Part shown: in pieces, positions 33,766 through 44,217 of the stretch
Numbering within the stretch: the stretch's first letter is position 1
Layout: each line of letters begins with the position of its first letter
Source: Streptomyces sp. WAC05374
GTDB lineage: Bacteria > Actinomycetota > Actinomycetes > Streptomycetales > Streptomycetaceae
Assembly (NCBI RefSeq): GCF_004353505.1
Contig: NZ_SMNQ01000001.1
Location: forward strand, 806,001 to 870,000
Length of the DNA: 64,000 bases
Direction: 5' to 3'
Translations under genes and position numbers: made by a program
Notes under the pieces: model-generated
Told to the model about the DNA's origin: nothing
The model's database searches: none
What the model saw: the letters and a program-made list of their open reading frames with translations, nothing else

Positions 33766-34374
33766 GTGCGTGCGGTCGTCGGACTCTGGCGCTGGCGGCA
33801 CAATCCCCTGCGCCGGGCCACCGATCTCACCGAGGCGTGGGTGGCGCTCGCCGCCCTGCTGCTGATGTGCCTCGCCGCTCCTGCCGTCGGCTGGATCTGC
33901 GGCGCGCTGACCAACACCTCGCTCCAGGAGTCGGCCCGGCACGAGCAGCGGCAGCGCCATCCCGTCACGGCCCACGTGCTGGGCCGCGACGAGGGTTCCC
34001 GGCCGGCCGCGCACGACCCGGAGGCGGCCACCGGGAACCAGATACGCAGGGCGGTGCTCGCCCGCTGGACCGCGCCCGACGGGACGGCGCACACCGGGGC
34101 GCTCACCGCCGCACGGCACAACGCCGATCCGGGTGACACCTTCCGCATCTTCACCGACGGCCGGGGCCGGCCGGTCGATCCGCCCATGACCGCCGAGACG
34201 GCGCGCGAACAGGCCGTCATCGCGGGCATCGGCACCATGCTCCTGGCGGCCGGGGCCGTCGAGGGCGTCCGGCGGATCGTCGTATGGCGGCTGGTGCGGC
34301 AGCGGTACGCACGGCTGGACCGGGCGTGGGCGCAGGCCGGGCCCGACTGGGGCAGGACGGGCGCGGGGAGCTGA
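33766..34374 (+). CDS. Rv1733c-like membrane protein
   Basis: 202 residues from GTG 33766, with AGGGGG upstream. Two membrane helices (VALAALLLMCLAAPAVGWI and AVIAGIGTMLLAAGAVEGV) flank a roughly 95-residue extracytoplasmic domain with RRAVLARWTAPDGTAHTGAL and GDTFRIFTDGRGRPVDPP. The N-terminal GLWRWRHNPLRRATD is characteristic of the actinobacterial Rv1733c family, a conserved membrane family induced in dormancy in mycobacteria. Role here unknown. Confidence 0.85.
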   Translation: MRAVVGLWRWRHNPLRRATDLTEAWVALAALLLMCLAAPAVGWICGALTNTSLQESARHEQRQRHPVTAHVLGRDEGSRPAAHDPEAATGNQIRRAVLARWTAPDGTAHTGALTAARHNADPGDTFRIFTDGRGRPVDPPMTAETAREQAVIAGIGTMLLAAGAVEGVRRIVVWRLVRQRYARLDRAWAQAGPDWGRTGAGS

Positions 34375-34488
34375 CCGGTCGTCGCGGTCATGGTGGCCGA
34401 CCGGTCAACTCGCCCCCTTCACGCGCGCTACGGTGGTGCGACCGTCCGGGAAGACGCGCGAGGCACGAGGTGGGGGCAGAGCAGCACC

Positions 34489-36981
34489 ATGGCACAGGGC
34501 ACGGTCCAGGTGACGCACACCGGCACATCGCGGTGGCGGCGCCGCACGGGCGAGTACGCCTCCCTCGCCGCGGCCCTGGAGGCCGCCGGTGACGGCGATG
34601 TCCTGACCATCTCCCCCGGCACGTACCGGGAGAACCTGGTCCTGCGGCGTGCCGTCACGCTGCGGGGAGCGGAGGGCGCGGTCGGCCCGGTGCGGATCGC
34701 CCCGGCCGACGGGGTGCCGCTGACGGTGCGCGCCTCGGCGACCGTGCAGGACCTGCACGTCGAGGGCCAGGACACCTCCGCGCCCGCGCTGCTGATCGAG
34801 GACGGCACCCCCGAGCTGCTGGACCTGCGGATCGTGACCCGCTCGGCGGCGGGCGTGGAGGTGCGCGGTGCGGCACGGCCCACCGTACGGCGGTGCACCG
34901 TCGACAACCCGGCGGGTGTCGGGATCGGCGTACTGGACGGCGCGGGCGGGGTGTTCGAGGAGTGCGAGGTGGTCGCGGCGGGGCAGTCGGGCCTCTCGGT
35001 GCGCGGTGGCGCGCACCCGCGCCTGGAGCGGTGCCGGATCCACCACGCCTCGGGCGCGGGGCTGTCCGTGACCGGTGAGGGCAGCGGACTGGAGGCCATC
35101 GGCTGCGAGGTGTACGAGATCAAGGGCAGCGGCGTCCAGGTGACCGCCCGGGCGGCGGCCCACCTCACCGACTCGTCGGTGCACCGGACGACGTCCGACG
35201 GGATCACCCTCGACACGGACGCCGTGCTCACCCTCTCCGACTGCGACATCCACGACATCCCCGAGAACGCGGTCGACCTGCGCTCCCGTTCGGTGCTGAC
35301 GCTGACCCGTTCGACGGTGCGGCGGTTCGGCCGCAACGGGCTGTCCGTGTGGGACCCGGGCACGCGCGTGGACGCCAACCAGTGCGAGATCCACGACAGT
35401 ACGGGCGACTACCCGGCGGTGTGGGTCAGTGACGGCGCCACGGCCGTCCTGGACTCGTGCCGCGTGCACGACGTGCCGGACGCGCTGTTCGTCCTCGACC
35501 GGGGCTCGCGGGCCGACATGGTGGACAGCGACCTGTCCCAGGTGCGGAACACGGCGGTGTCGGTGAGCGACGGGGCCACCGCGCAGCTCGACGACTGCCG
35601 CATCCGGGAGGCGTCCACCGGGGCCTGGTTCCGTGACCACGGCAGCGGCGGCACGCTGAGCGGGTGCACCATCGACTCCGTACAGACCGGGGTCATCGTC
35701 ACCAAGGGCGCCGACCCGGCGATCGAGCGGTGCACGGTCACCTCCCCCGCCGAGGCCGGGTTCTACGTCTCGGCGGAGGGCCGCGGCACGTTCCACGGCT
35801 GCCGGGTGACGGGCAGCGGGGGGTACGGCTTCCACGTCATGGACGGCTGCCGCACGACGCTGAGACGGTGCCGTACGGAGCGGTGTGCACGCGGTGGATA
35901 CGAGTCCGGAGAGGAGGGGCCCGTCCTCGAGGACTGCACCAGCGACGAGAGCGGGGTCCTCACCGCGCGGTCCGAGGCATCGGCCCCGTCCGCGCCCCGC
36001 TCGGTCGGCGGGCTGCTCGGTACGGTGCCCTCCTCCGTCGCGCCCCCGGCACCGGTCGTACCGCCCGGGGGGCCCGCCCAGGTGCCGCCGCAGGGGTCCG
36101 CGCACGGCTCCGCACCGGGGCCGGGGGGCCGGGGCGCGGCCATATCGGCGCCGCCCGAGGGGCCGCCCGTCCGCAGCGCCCAGGACGTGCTGGGCGAACT
36201 CGACGCGCTGGTGGGCCTCGACAGCGTCAAGCGCGAGGTGCGCACCCTCACCAACATGATCGAGGTCGGCAGGAGGCGCCAGGAGGCGGGGCTCAAGGCC
36301 GCGTCGGTCCGCCGCCACCTGGTCTTCACCGGCTCCCCCGGCACCGGCAAGACGACCGTCGCCCGTCTGTACGGCGAGATCCTCGCGTCCCTGGGCGTGC
36401 TGGAGCGCGGCCACCTCGTGGAGGTGTCCCGTGTGGACCTGGTCGGCGAGCACATCGGTTCCACGGCGATCCGCACGCAGGAGGCGTTCGACCGGGCGCG
36501 CGGCGGGGTGCTGTTCATCGACGAGGCGTACGCCCTGTCCCCGGAGGACTCGGGACGGGACTTCGGGCGTGAGGCGATCGACACGCTGGTGAAGCTGATG
36601 GAGGACCACCGCGAGGCGGTCGTGGTGATCGTCGCCGGGTACACGGCCGAGATGGAGCGGTTCCTGACGGTCAATCCGGGGGTGGCGTCCCGCTTCTCAC
36701 GGACGATCACCTTCACCGACTACGTGCCGGACGAGCTGCTGCGGATCGTGCAGCAGCAGGCGGAGGAGCACGAGTACCGGCTCGCCGAGGGGACGGCCGA
36801 GGCGCTGCGGAAGTACTTCACAGAGCTGCCCAAGGGACCCGCGTTCGGCAACGGCCGCACCGCCCGGCAGACGTTCGAGTCGATGGTCGAGCGGCACGCG
36901 GGCCGGGTCGCCGGGCTCACCGAGATGAGCACCGACGACCTGACCCTGCTCTACCCCGAGGACCTGCCCGAGCTGCCCTGA
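34489..36981 (+). CDS. Right-handed beta-helix protein fused to a CbxX/EccA-type AAA ATPase
   Basis: 830 residues. Residues about 15 to 485 form a parallel beta-helix (pectate-lyase/CASH-like): [20 protein letters not shown] is the entry motif and more than a dozen rungs such as [20 protein letters not shown] and [17 protein letters not shown] follow. A Pro/Gly-rich linker spans about 490 to 565. The C-terminal AAA domain of the CbxX/CfqX family has [20 protein letters not shown], Walker [10 protein letters not shown] (near 615), Walker [11 protein letters not shown] (near 674) and a sensor/arginine region VASRFSRTI. There is no signal peptide, so it should act in the cytoplasm. The AAA type is shared with EccA of type VII secretion and RuBisCO activases, suggesting remodelling of a partner bound by the helix. 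The gene's last 31 bp overlap a convergent gene. Confidence 0.9.
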   Translation: MAQGTVQVTHTGTSRWRRRTGEYASLAAALEAAGDGDVLTISPGTYRENLVLRRAVTLRGAEGAVGPVRIAPADGVPLTVRASATVQDLHVEGQDTSAPALLIEDGTPELLDLRIVTRSAAGVEVRGAARPTVRRCTVDNPAGVGIGVLDGAGGVFEECEVVAAGQSGLSVRGGAHPRLERCRIHHASGAGLSVTGEGSGLEAIGCEVYEIKGSGVQVTARAAAHLTDSSVHRTTSDGITLDTDAVLTLSDCDIHDIPENAVDLRSRSVLTLTRSTVRRFGRNGLSVWDPGTRVDANQCEIHDSTGDYPAVWVSDGATAVLDSCRVHDVPDALFVLDRGSRADMVDSDLSQVRNTAVSVSDGATAQLDDCRIREASTGAWFRDHGSGGTLSGCTIDSVQTGVIVTKGADPAIERCTVTSPAEAGFYVSAEGRGTFHGCRVTGSGGYGFHVMDGCRTTLRRCRTERCARGGYESGEEGPVLEDCTSDESGVLTARSEASAPSAPRSVGGLLGTVPSSVAPPAPVVPPGGPAQVPPQGSAHGSAPGPGGRGAAISAPPEGPPVRSAQDVLGELDALVGLDSVKREVRTLTNMIEVGRRRQEAGLKAASVRRHLVFTGSPGTGKTTVARLYGEILASLGVLERGHLVEVSRVDLVGEHIGSTAIRTQEAFDRARGGVLFIDEAYALSPEDSGRDFGREAIDTLVKLMEDHREAVVVIVAGYTAEMERFLTVNPGVASRFSRTITFTDYVPDELLRIVQQQAEEHEYRLAEGTAEALRKYFTELPKGPAFGNGRTARQTFESMVERHAGRVAGLTEMSTDDLTLLYPEDLPELP

Positions 36982-39368
36982 GCGTCGCCCGCCGCGCCGG
37001 CCGGGTCCGCCGCGTCCGCCCCGCCGGGCGGGCCCTCCTCGGTCCGCTGCTCGGGCACCGGCACCGGCGCGGGCAGGGGCAGGGCGGGCGGGAGGCGGTC
37101 GAGCAGGACGGTGCGTTCCTTGGCGAACACCGGGTCGGCCTGGTAGTCGCCGTGGCCCAGGATCGGTTCGGGCAGCGGGTGCTCCTGGGTGCGGCCGTAG
37201 ACGACCGGGTCGCGCAGCGCCCGGTGGTCGACCTCCGGCTTGTCCCCTTCGGCGGGGACGTTGACCGGCCCCCCTATCGGGTCGGTGCGGCGCCACAGGT
37301 TGCGCCAGCAGTGCAGCTCCCGGTGGAGGGAGGCCAGGGGCCGGGGTCCGAAGTAGGCGGGGAACCAGCGCCCGTACAGCCGCTCCAGGGGCGAGCCGTA
37401 GGTGAGCAGCGCCACCCGGCGGCGGGTGGCCGCAGGGAGCTGCCACACCGCGGCGGCCGCCAGGACGCTGCCCTGCGAGTGGCCGGAGATGACCAGGCGC
37501 CCGCCCGTCCGGCGGGTCCAGGACGACATGCGCCAGGTGAGGTCCGGCACCGCCCGCTCCGCGTAGCAGGGCGGGGCGAACGGGTGCGCGGCGCGCGGCC
37601 AGAACGTACCGACGTCCCAGAGGATGCCGATGGTCCGCCGTGCGGAGGCGTCCTTGTAGGCGCGGCGGCCCCAGGTGACGAACAGTATGAAACCGAAGCC
37701 GATCAGCCAGGACCCGAGCGCCTGCGCCGCCTCGGCCGCGCTCTCCACGAACGGGTGCCCGCCCTCGAACGCCTTGCCGGGCACCGTTTCGGCGGTCCAC
37801 GCCCCGACGAGCGCGGCGGCGCCCAGCAGGAGGGTGGCGCCCGCGACGATGCCCACGACGCCGGGCGCCGCGTCGGTGAGGGCGGCACGCGCGCGCGTGG
37901 CGGCGATGCGCCGGGTGCGGACGGGATCGGGGCGCTCGCCCTCGTACTCGGCCTCCACGACGGGCGCCAGGCGGCGGGCGGTGAGCGCGGTGCGCAGGGC
38001 GAGGACGGCGGCCGGGACGAGCAGCAGCACGAGGAGGACGGGGATGACGGACGCCTGCCAGCTCAGCAGCACGGGCGGCCCGATGGGCTCCCCGCCGGTG
38101 CCGGGCGTGGCGGGGCCGTCGAGCCAGTCGGCGACCCGCTGGGCGACGCCACCGCTCATGACGCTGCCCAGGGCACAGGCGAGCATGGCGACGGCGGGGC
38201 CGCCGAGACCGCGCAGGACGGTACGGGTGTGCGGGGCGCGGCGGTACAGCCGCAGGGCCACCGCGGCGAGGGCGAGGACGAGCGCGCCCTGGGCGAGGGC
38301 GATCACGCTGAACGTGGTGTCCCCGGGAAGGGTGCCGGCGGAACGCCAGGTGGGGCGCGACCAGCCCGCGTACAGCACGGCGAGGACGAGCAGGGCGATG
38401 GAGGCGCCGGGCAGCCAGGTGACGACGGCACGGTCGAGCCGGTTGTCGAGCCGCTTCTCGCTGCGGCCCCGGCGGCACACCACCCAGACCACGACCACCC
38501 CGCCCAGCAGCAGGGCGCCCTCCAGCGCCCAGCCGAGCACCTCCCGGCCCGTGCCGGCCGCGTGCCGGTCGTACCGTGCCGTCGCCCCCGCCACCGCCGC
38601 GGCGACGGTGAGGAACCCGGCGGCGGTGTGCGCGGCGCGCAGCCGGGCGACGAGACGGCGGCCGTACCAGAAGCCGGGGCGGCCCAGCACCGGCCTGGGG
38701 CCGTTCCCGGGGACGCCGTCCCCGTCCATGTCGCCCCGGGGCGGCCGCTGGGCCTCGTACGCGCTCCAGGTGCGGTTGGACAGGTACCACAGGAGCCCCA
38801 CCAGGGCGGCGGGGACGACGGCGGCGAGCGCCAGCCGGCGGCCCGGCTGGGACCACCAGCCGCCCTGGGCGGCCGACATGAAGCCGAGCCAGGACCGGTC
38901 GCCGGCGCAGCGGGCGGAGCCCGCGCACTGCCAGGCGGTGAGGTCGAGTGCGACCTCACAGGCGGCGGCCGTGAGCAGCACGGTCAGGGTGAGGGCGACG
39001 AGCCGGACGAGCACGCCGTAGAGCCGGACGGTGGCGGCCTGCCGCGCGGCGGGCGGGCGCATCCAGTGGGCCAGGTTGACCACCATGAACGGCAGGAGCA
39101 GCAGCCATAACGCGCGGGCGCCGTTGCCCGAGGTGAGGTTGCACCAGCAGTACGCCTCCGGCACCGGCCGTCCGTCGGCGAACCGCTCCGGGTCCTCCTC
39201 GGCGTACTGGTCGACGGTGCGCCGGTAGATGGCGGCCGTCTCGTCACCGGTCACCCGTACGGTACGGGGGTCGTCCAGCATGAGCTCGGGCGTCGTGCCG
39301 CCGACGCCGTGGACCAGCAGTTCCAGCGCGGCGCCGGGGCGCGTGGGCTCCGGGATGGCAGGGGGCAC
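36951..39368 (-). CDS. Polytopic membrane protein with alpha/beta-hydrolase (lipase-like) motif
   Basis: 805 residues from GTG 39368 with GAGGGAG upstream. Near the N-terminus is [17 protein letters not shown], an oxyanion-type HGxGG motif. About eight to ten membrane helices follow ([35 protein letters not shown], and others). After the last helices a cytoplasmic or external segment has [20 protein letters not shown], a serine-hydrolase nucleophile elbow G-H-S-Q-G, then [20 protein letters not shown]. The fold therefore seems to be an alpha/beta hydrolase split by a large membrane insertion. The C-terminus is Pro/Glu/Gly-rich. The 3' end overlaps the beta-helix/AAA gene convergently by 31 bp. 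Substrate and role unknown. Confidence 0.78.
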   Translation of the reverse strand: MPPAIPEPTRPGAALELLVHGVGGTTPELMLDDPRTVRVTGDETAAIYRRTVDQYAEEDPERFADGRPVPEAYCWCNLTSGNGARALWLLLLPFMVVNLAHWMRPPAARQAATVRLYGVLVRLVALTLTVLLTAAACEVALDLTAWQCAGSARCAGDRSWLGFMSAAQGGWWSQPGRRLALAAVVPAALVGLLWYLSNRTWSAYEAQRPPRGDMDGDGVPGNGPRPVLGRPGFWYGRRLVARLRAAHTAAGFLTVAAAVAGATARYDRHAAGTGREVLGWALEGALLLGGVVVVWVVCRRGRSEKRLDNRLDRAVVTWLPGASIALLVLAVLYAGWSRPTWRSAGTLPGDTTFSVIALAQGALVLALAAVALRLYRRAPHTRTVLRGLGGPAVAMLACALGSVMSGGVAQRVADWLDGPATPGTGGEPIGPPVLLSWQASVIPVLLVLLLVPAAVLALRTALTARRLAPVVEAEYEGERPDPVRTRRIAATRARAALTDAAPGVVGIVAGATLLLGAAALVGAWTAETVPGKAFEGGHPFVESAAEAAQALGSWLIGFGFILFVTWGRRAYKDASARRTIGILWDVGTFWPRAAHPFAPPCYAERAVPDLTWRMSSWTRRTGGRLVISGHSQGSVLAAAAVWQLPAATRRRVALLTYGSPLERLYGRWFPAYFGPRPLASLHRELHCWRNLWRRTDPIGGPVNVPAEGDKPEVDHRALRDPVVYGRTQEHPLPEPILGHGDYQADPVFAKERTVLLDRLPPALPLPAPVPVPEQRTEEGPPGGADAADPAGAAGDAQGSSGRSSG

Positions 39369-39569
39369 GTGGGTGGCTCCCTCTCGACGTGAAGCGGGCA
39401 GGGGTGCGGGGCATGGGGGCGTGCGGGCCGGACGTGACCAGGCATGACCGGGCACGACCAGAATCGTCGAAGGGGGCGGCCTTCGGCAGGGTTCTCACCG
39501 AATCTCCCCCGGTCTGTCGCCGGCGGGACCGTGGCAGGATGATGGGCCTTGGCCAGCGGTGGTGACGAC

Positions 39570-40421
39570 ATGGAAGGACCGGCCCCTGCGGTGAGCGACA
39601 ACCAGAACCTCCTCGCGGAGCAGCGGCGCGCCCTGATCCTGGACGAGGTGAGGCGGCGCGGTGGGGTGCGGGTCAATGAGCTCACCCGCCGGCTGAACGT
39701 CTCCGACATGACCGTCCGCCGCGACCTGGACGCGCTGGCGCGGCAGGGCGTCATCGAGAAGGTGCACGGCGGGGCGGTCCCGCTGGTCGAGGCGAGCACG
39801 CACGAACCGGGGTTCGAGGCGAAGTCGTCGCTGGAGCAGGGCGCCAAGGAGGACATCGCGCGGGCGGCCGCGGCGATGGCGGTGCCGGGCAGCGCGATCG
39901 CCCTGTCGGGCGGCACGACGACGTACGCGCTGGCCCAGCACCTGCTGGAGGTGCCGGACCTGACGGTGGTGACCAACTCGGTGCGGGTCGCGGACGTGTT
40001 CCACACGGCGCAGCGCACCGGCTCGGGCGGCGCCCCGCGCCCGGGCACCGCGACCGTGGTGCTGACGGGCGGGGTACGGACGCCGTCGGACTCCCTGGTC
40101 GGGCCGGTGGCGGACCAGGCGATCCGCTCGCTCCACTTCGACGTGCTGTTCCTGGGCGTGCACGGCATCTCGGTGGAGGCCGGACTGTCCACGCCGAACC
40201 TGGCGGAGGCGGAGACCAACCGGCGCTTCATCCGCTCGGCGCGGCGCGTGGTGGTCGTGGCCGACCACACCAAGTGGGGCACGGTGGGGCTCAGTTCCTT
40301 CGCACGGCTGGAGGAGATCGACGCCCTGGTGACGGACGGCGGCCTGTCGGCCGAGACCCGCGCGGACATGGCGGACCACCTGCCGGGCCTGGTCGTGGCG
40401 GGCGAGCAGGACGCCGCCTGA
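39570..40421 (+). CDS. DeoR-family transcriptional regulator
   Basis: 283 residues. The N-terminal winged helix is QRRALILDEVRRRGGVRVNE then LNVSDMTVRRDLDALARQG, the standard DeoR helix-turn-helix. The C-terminal DeoRC sugar-phosphate sensor has SGGTTTYALAQHL, VVTNSVRVADVF and FLGVHGISVEAGLSTPN. ATG 39570 was chosen; GTG 39591 after GGAAGGA is an alternative. Such proteins normally repress carbohydrate genes and respond to phosphorylated sugars, but no sugar operon is adjacent. It is divergent from the membrane hydrolase gene with about 200 bp between. Confidence 0.88.
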   Translation: MEGPAPAVSDNQNLLAEQRRALILDEVRRRGGVRVNELTRRLNVSDMTVRRDLDALARQGVIEKVHGGAVPLVEASTHEPGFEAKSSLEQGAKEDIARAAAAMAVPGSAIALSGGTTTYALAQHLLEVPDLTVVTNSVRVADVFHTAQRTGSGGAPRPGTATVVLTGGVRTPSDSLVGPVADQAIRSLHFDVLFLGVHGISVEAGLSTPNLAEAETNRRFIRSARRVVVVADHTKWGTVGLSSFARLEEIDALVTDGGLSAETRADMADHLPGLVVAGEQDAA

Positions 40422-40539
40422 CGCCCGGGAGCGGTCGCGGTCGCCTACGGGCCGGGGGTGGCGGGGTGCTGGGCGTCGGGGGTTGGTGTCCGGACGCGGG
40501 GGGAGAGTGCGCGGCTGCGCGTCGGCGGGTGGCCGCGGG

Positions 40540-40709
40540 AGGCGGGCGGGGCGCGAGGGCTGGTGCGGTGGCCGGGCCGGCGGGTGGGGCGCGGGGGCTG
40601 GTGCGGCGGGTGGGCCGGCGGGTGGGGCGCGGGGGCTGGTGCGGTGGCCGGGCCGGCGGGCAGGGCCCGGGGGCTGGTGCGGCTGCCGGGCCGGCGGGTG
40701 GGGCGCGCA
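40540..40709. repeat. 38-bp GC-rich tandem repeat, about four copies
   Basis: GGCTGGTGCGG starts at 40558, 40596, 40634 and 40672, exactly 38 bp apart, each followed by CCGGGCCGGCGGG and TGGGGCGCGGG with a few changes. It fills most of the 300-bp gap before the SRPBCC gene and ends at its -10-like element TACGAT (40710..40715). Confidence 0.88.
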
Positions 40710-40721
40710 TACGATCGTCGC

Positions 40722-41168
40722 ATGGCTCTGTTCCGGATCGTCCGTGGTGCACCCCTGTCCGCCGCCGAGGCCTGGCGGCGGGTCACCGACTGGCGGGCTC
40801 ACGCCGCGCTGGTGCCGCTGACCCGGGTGGGGGCGGTGAGCACGGGGCCGGTGCGGGAGGGGAGCCGGTTCACCATGCGTACGGGGATCGGGCCCGTCGG
40901 GTTCGACGATCCGATGGAGGTCGTCCGCTGGGAGCCGCCCGGTCCGGGGGGCGCGCCGGTGGGCGTGTGCCGGCTGGAGAAGCGGGGCCGGGTGGTCACC
41001 GGGTGGGCCGAGATCGAGGTGCGGGAGACGGCGCCCGGGTCGGTGCGGGTCACGTGGACGGAGGCGCTGCGCCTGCGGGGAGTGCCGCGCGTGTGCGATC
41101 CGGTGCTCGCGGGCGCCGGGAAGTGGGTTTTCGGCCGGGCCTTGTCCGCTCTCATGGCGGACAACTGA
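40722..41168 (+). CDS. SRPBCC (polyketide cyclase/START-like) family protein
   Basis: 148 residues with the SRPBCC pattern: LSAAEAWRRVTDWRAHAALVPLT, GSRFTMRTGIGPVGFDDPMEVVRWEPP, and a long C-terminal helix (VLAGAGKWVFGRALSALMA). These helix-grip folds bind hydrophobic ligands. TACGAT ends six bases before the ATG and no ribosome site is visible, so the mRNA may be leaderless. A second SRPBCC gene follows 61 bp later. Ligand unknown. Confidence 0.82.
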   Translation: MALFRIVRGAPLSAAEAWRRVTDWRAHAALVPLTRVGAVSTGPVREGSRFTMRTGIGPVGFDDPMEVVRWEPPGPGGAPVGVCRLEKRGRVVTGWAEIEVRETAPGSVRVTWTEALRLRGVPRVCDPVLAGAGKWVFGRALSALMADN

Positions 41169-41229
41169 CGGGTCGACAGCTATGGTGTGGGGCCCTGGCA
41201 CCCCCCTCATATGCTGGAGGTACGGTCCC

Positions 41230-41718
41230 ATGGCACGCCGACTGCGCCCTGTGCGGCTCGACTTCCTCGAGTCCGCGCCCCTGCGTCTCGTCTTCGCCGC
41301 GCACGTGGCCGCGCCGCCCTCGGCGGTGTACCGGGCCCTCGCCGACGAGGTCGCCGACAGCCCCTCGTGGTTCCCCGCCATCGCTGCCGCCCGCCCCATC
41401 GCGGGCGGCGCGGGCCGTGAGATACGGCTGCGCGGCGGGGTGGTCTTCCAGGAGCGGATCCTGGTGACGGACGCCGGTGAGCGCTACGCCTACCGGGTGG
41501 AGGAGACCAACGCCCCCGGCGTACGCGCCCTGATGGAGGAGTGGCTGCTGACCCCGGTGCCGGAGGGGCCCGGCACCCGGGTGCGGTGGACGATGGCGGC
41601 CGAGGGCACCGCGCCCTTCCGGGTGGTGATGCGGCTGGGCCGGTCGGGGGTGGGCCGGTCGTTCCGGGACGCGATGCGCAACCTGGACCGCAGACTGGCG
41701 TCGTCCCCGGCGCCGTAA
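41230..41718 (+). CDS. SRPBCC family protein
   Basis: 162 residues starting at ATG 41230 behind GGAGGT. Features include LVFAAHVAAPPSAVYRALAD, WFPAIAAARPIAGGAGREIR, and RFTYRVEE-like YAYRVEETNAPGVRALMEEW, with the long C-terminal helix GRSFRDAMRNLDRRLA. It is the same broad fold as the preceding gene but clearly diverged, so this is an adjacent pair and not a recent duplication. It converges, 7 bp apart, on the cysteine desulfhydrase-like gene. Confidence 0.82.
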   Translation: MARRLRPVRLDFLESAPLRLVFAAHVAAPPSAVYRALADEVADSPSWFPAIAAARPIAGGAGREIRLRGGVVFQERILVTDAGERYAYRVEETNAPGVRALMEEWLLTPVPEGPGTRVRWTMAAEGTAPFRVVMRLGRSGVGRSFRDAMRNLDRRLASSPAP

Positions 41719-41725
41719 CGTTTCC

Positions 41726-42901
41726 TCAGCGGTGGACGGGCCCGGCGGGGCGAGCCGGCGGGTCCGGCCAGACGCCGCTGCCGAGGAACTCGTCGATGGC
41801 CGCGCTGTACGGGGCGATGTCCAGCCCCTGTTCGGCGAGCCAGGCGTCGGAGTAGTACTTGTCCAGGTAGCGGTCGCCCGGGTCGCAGATCAGGGTGACG
41901 ACGCTGCCGGTGCGGCCCTCCGCCACCATCTCGGCGACGATCTTCAGCGCGCTCCACAGGCCGGTGCCCGTCGAGCCGCCCGCCTTGCGCCCGATGGCGC
42001 TCTCCAGGGCGCGTACGGCGGCCACGCTCGCCGCGTCGGGCACCTTCATCATCCGGTCGATGGCGCCGGGCACGAAGCTCGGCTCCATCCGGGGGCGGCC
42101 GATGCCCTCGATGCGCGAGCCGCAGTCACTGGCGGCGTCCGCGTTGCCGGTGGTCCAGCCCTCGAAGAAGCAGGAGTTCTCCGGGTCGGGGACGCAGACG
42201 CGGGTGTCGTACAGCATGTAGTGGACGTAGCGGGCGATGGTCGCGGAGGTGCCGCCGGTACCGGCGGTGGCGACGATCCAGGCGGGTACCGGATGGCGCT
42301 CCAGCCGGAGTTGCTGGTAGATCGACTCCGCGATGTTGTTGTTGCCGCGCCAGTCGGTGGCCCGCTCCGCGTACGTGAACTGGTCCATGTAGTGGCCGCC
42401 GGTGGCGACGGCGAGGGCGGCGGACTCCTCGTACATCTTGCGCGAGTCGTCGACGAAGTGGCACCGCCCGCCGTGGAATTCGATGAGCCGGATCTTCTCC
42501 GGGCTGGTGGTGCGCGGCATGACGGCGATGAACGGGACGCCGATGAGGCTCGCGAAGTACGCCTCGGAGACGGCGGTGGAGCCGCTGGACGCCTCGATGA
42601 CGGGCTTCCCCGGACGGATCCAGCCGTTGCACAGCCCGTAGAGGAAGAGCGAGCGCGCCAGGCGGTGCTTGAGGCTGCCGGTCGGGTGGGTCGACTCGTC
42701 CTTGAGGTAGAGGTCGATGCCCCACCGCTCGGGGAGCGGGAAGCGCAGGAGGTGCGTGTCGGCGGACCGGTTGGCGTCGGCCTGGACCTTGCGCACGGCC
42801 TCCTTCAGCCACTGCCGGTACGCCGGGTCGCTGCGGTCGACGTCGATGGTCACGGCCGGGTCCGTGGGCCCCGGATGCCCTGCTTGCTCAACGGTGCTCA
42901 C
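41726..42901 (-). CDS. cds1: PLP-dependent cysteine synthase-family protein, Cds1 (L-cysteine desulfhydrase)-like
   Basis: 391-residue fold-type II PLP enzyme. The PLP-binding Lys is in [20 protein letters not shown], the substrate loop is [15 protein letters not shown], and the phosphate-binding loop is [35 protein letters not shown] and [16 protein letters not shown] match, as I recall them, the mycobacterial L-cysteine desulfhydrase Cds1 (Rv3684), which makes H2S, ammonia and pyruvate from cysteine, better than they match CysK or CysM. GTG 42901 follows GAGGAG at good spacing. A cysteine-degrading, sulfide-generating role is therefore likely; a synthase role cannot be excluded by sequence alone. 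Confidence 0.85.
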   Translation of the reverse strand: MSTVEQAGHPGPTDPAVTIDVDRSDPAYRQWLKEAVRKVQADANRSADTHLLRFPLPERWGIDLYLKDESTHPTGSLKHRLARSLFLYGLCNGWIRPGKPVIEASSGSTAVSEAYFASLIGVPFIAVMPRTTSPEKIRLIEFHGGRCHFVDDSRKMYEESAALAVATGGHYMDQFTYAERATDWRGNNNIAESIYQQLRLERHPVPAWIVATAGTGGTSATIARYVHYMLYDTRVCVPDPENSCFFEGWTTGNADAASDCGSRIEGIGRPRMEPSFVPGAIDRMMKVPDAASVAAVRALESAIGRKAGGSTGTGLWSALKIVAEMVAEGRTGSVVTLICDPGDRYLDKYYSDAWLAEQGLDIAPYSAAIDEFLGSGVWPDPPARPAGPVHR

Positions 42902-43130
42902 GCGCCACTCCTCATGGTTCCCTGCCCTGCTGTCCCTCCTCGAACATACCTCCCTCACCTGCACAAACGATGACTTTGATGGCCCATAGGGAACGCTTGC
43001 AGGGGGCGCCCCCACGCGCCCCCTCGCGTCGCAGGGGGCGCAGGGGCGCATCGGCGACGCGCCCTGGTGCATGGGCGCGTCCTTGTGCAGACTGACCGGA
43101 TAAACCTGCGCGAAGGGGGCTGGGTACGAC

Positions 43131-43460
43131 ATGGCCGAGGCCGATTTCAGCGCCACCGGCGTACGAATCGAACGGTGGCCGCGTTCGCTGACCCGGGCGG
43201 GCGAGGTCCTGATCAAGGACGGCAGGCTGGCGCTCCTGACCAGCTACGGACGGGTGATCGACAGCGCCCCGGTACGGGCGGTCAGGGCGAGCAGGCCCTG
43301 GTTCGCGGGCGGCGGTGACGCGATGGTGGCGACCCTCAACGGGACGCGGTACCGGCTGACCATGGGCCAGCGCGGCCGGCGGCCCGACAGCGCGGCGGCG
43401 ACGGCCGTGGCCGGGCGCCTGCTGGAGGCCGTACGCCGGGCGGGCGGCGGCCGGGACTGA
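43131..43460 (+). CDS. Small conserved protein, unknown function
   Basis: 109 residues ([20 protein letters not shown]...) with a beta-rich pattern: [40 protein letters not shown] and TRYRLTMGQ, ending in an Arg/Ala helix. The alternating strands suggest a PH-like or small barrel fold. No signal peptide or membrane helix. Divergent from the cds1-like gene. I do not recognise the family. Confidence 0.65.
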   Translation: MAEADFSATGVRIERWPRSLTRAGEVLIKDGRLALLTSYGRVIDSAPVRAVRASRPWFAGGGDAMVATLNGTRYRLTMGQRGRRPDSAAATAVAGRLLEAVRRAGGGRD

Positions 43461-43674
43461 CAGGGCCGCGCGCCGACAGAAGTGACGCCAGGGACCCACG
43501 GGTAACCGGTCGCCGCGAGTTGCGGAGCGGTCACCCCTGGTCCACGCTGGACTGACATCACTACCCAGGGTGCACCGGCGGTGACGCTGCGATCCAGCCC
43601 GCCGGACCATCAGCCAGCCAACCACTGGATCCGATCTCCGTCTTCTTCCGGACCTATTTCGGGGAGTCGCAGCC

Positions 43675-44217
43675 GTGATCAGCCAGGCAAGCAGGCAGTG
43701 CACGGTAGAGCTCCAAGCCCTGCCGTCGCGGATCGGTCAGGTCCGCAGAATCGTTTCAGCGCAATTGCGCTACTGGAATCTCGATTGTCTGATCGAGAAG
43801 GCCGCGCTCGGTGTCACCGAGCTCCTGACAAACGTTCACCAACACGCCCAGCCGGACAAGGTGTGCACCGTCGAGATCGAGTTCATGCTCGACCGGCTGA
43901 CGGTCTCGGTCCACGACCACGACCCCCGCCTTCCCGCGGTCAACACGTCCGACCCGATGGCCACTTCGGGCCGTGGTCTGGCCCTGATAGAGGCCGTCAG
44001 CGAGAGTTGGGGCGCCCGGCCCCAGGGCGACTCCGGGAAGGTCGTGTGGTTCACCCTCCCGGCGCCCACGTCCACGCCCCTGCCCATACCGCCCCTCCCG
44101 GTGTACGGAGCGGCCACCAGCGGACCTTTCACGGGCGCGGTGCCCTTCGGAGACCTGGCGGACGCGGCGGACGCGGTACGTGAACGGGCCACCGCCCGGC
44201 CGGCCGTGGCGGGCTGA
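43675..44217 (+). CDS. RsbW-like ATP-binding protein (anti-sigma factor/GHKL kinase)
   Basis: 180 residues. A GHKL ATPase domain spans about 10 to 130 with N-box ELLTNVHQHA, a G1-like VHDHDPRLP and G2 SGRGLALIEAVS. The C-terminal 50 residues are Pro/Thr/Ala-rich and probably unstructured. Streptomyces has dozens of such proteins; some are anti-sigma kinases, many orphans. GTG 43675 follows GGGGAG. No anti-anti-sigma or sigma gene is nearby, so its partner is unknown. Confidence 0.88.
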   Translation: MISQASRQCTVELQALPSRIGQVRRIVSAQLRYWNLDCLIEKAALGVTELLTNVHQHAQPDKVCTVEIEFMLDRLTVSVHDHDPRLPAVNTSDPMATSGRGLALIEAVSESWGARPQGDSGKVVWFTLPAPTSTPLPIPPLPVYGAATSGPFTGAVPFGDLADAADAVRERATARPAVAG

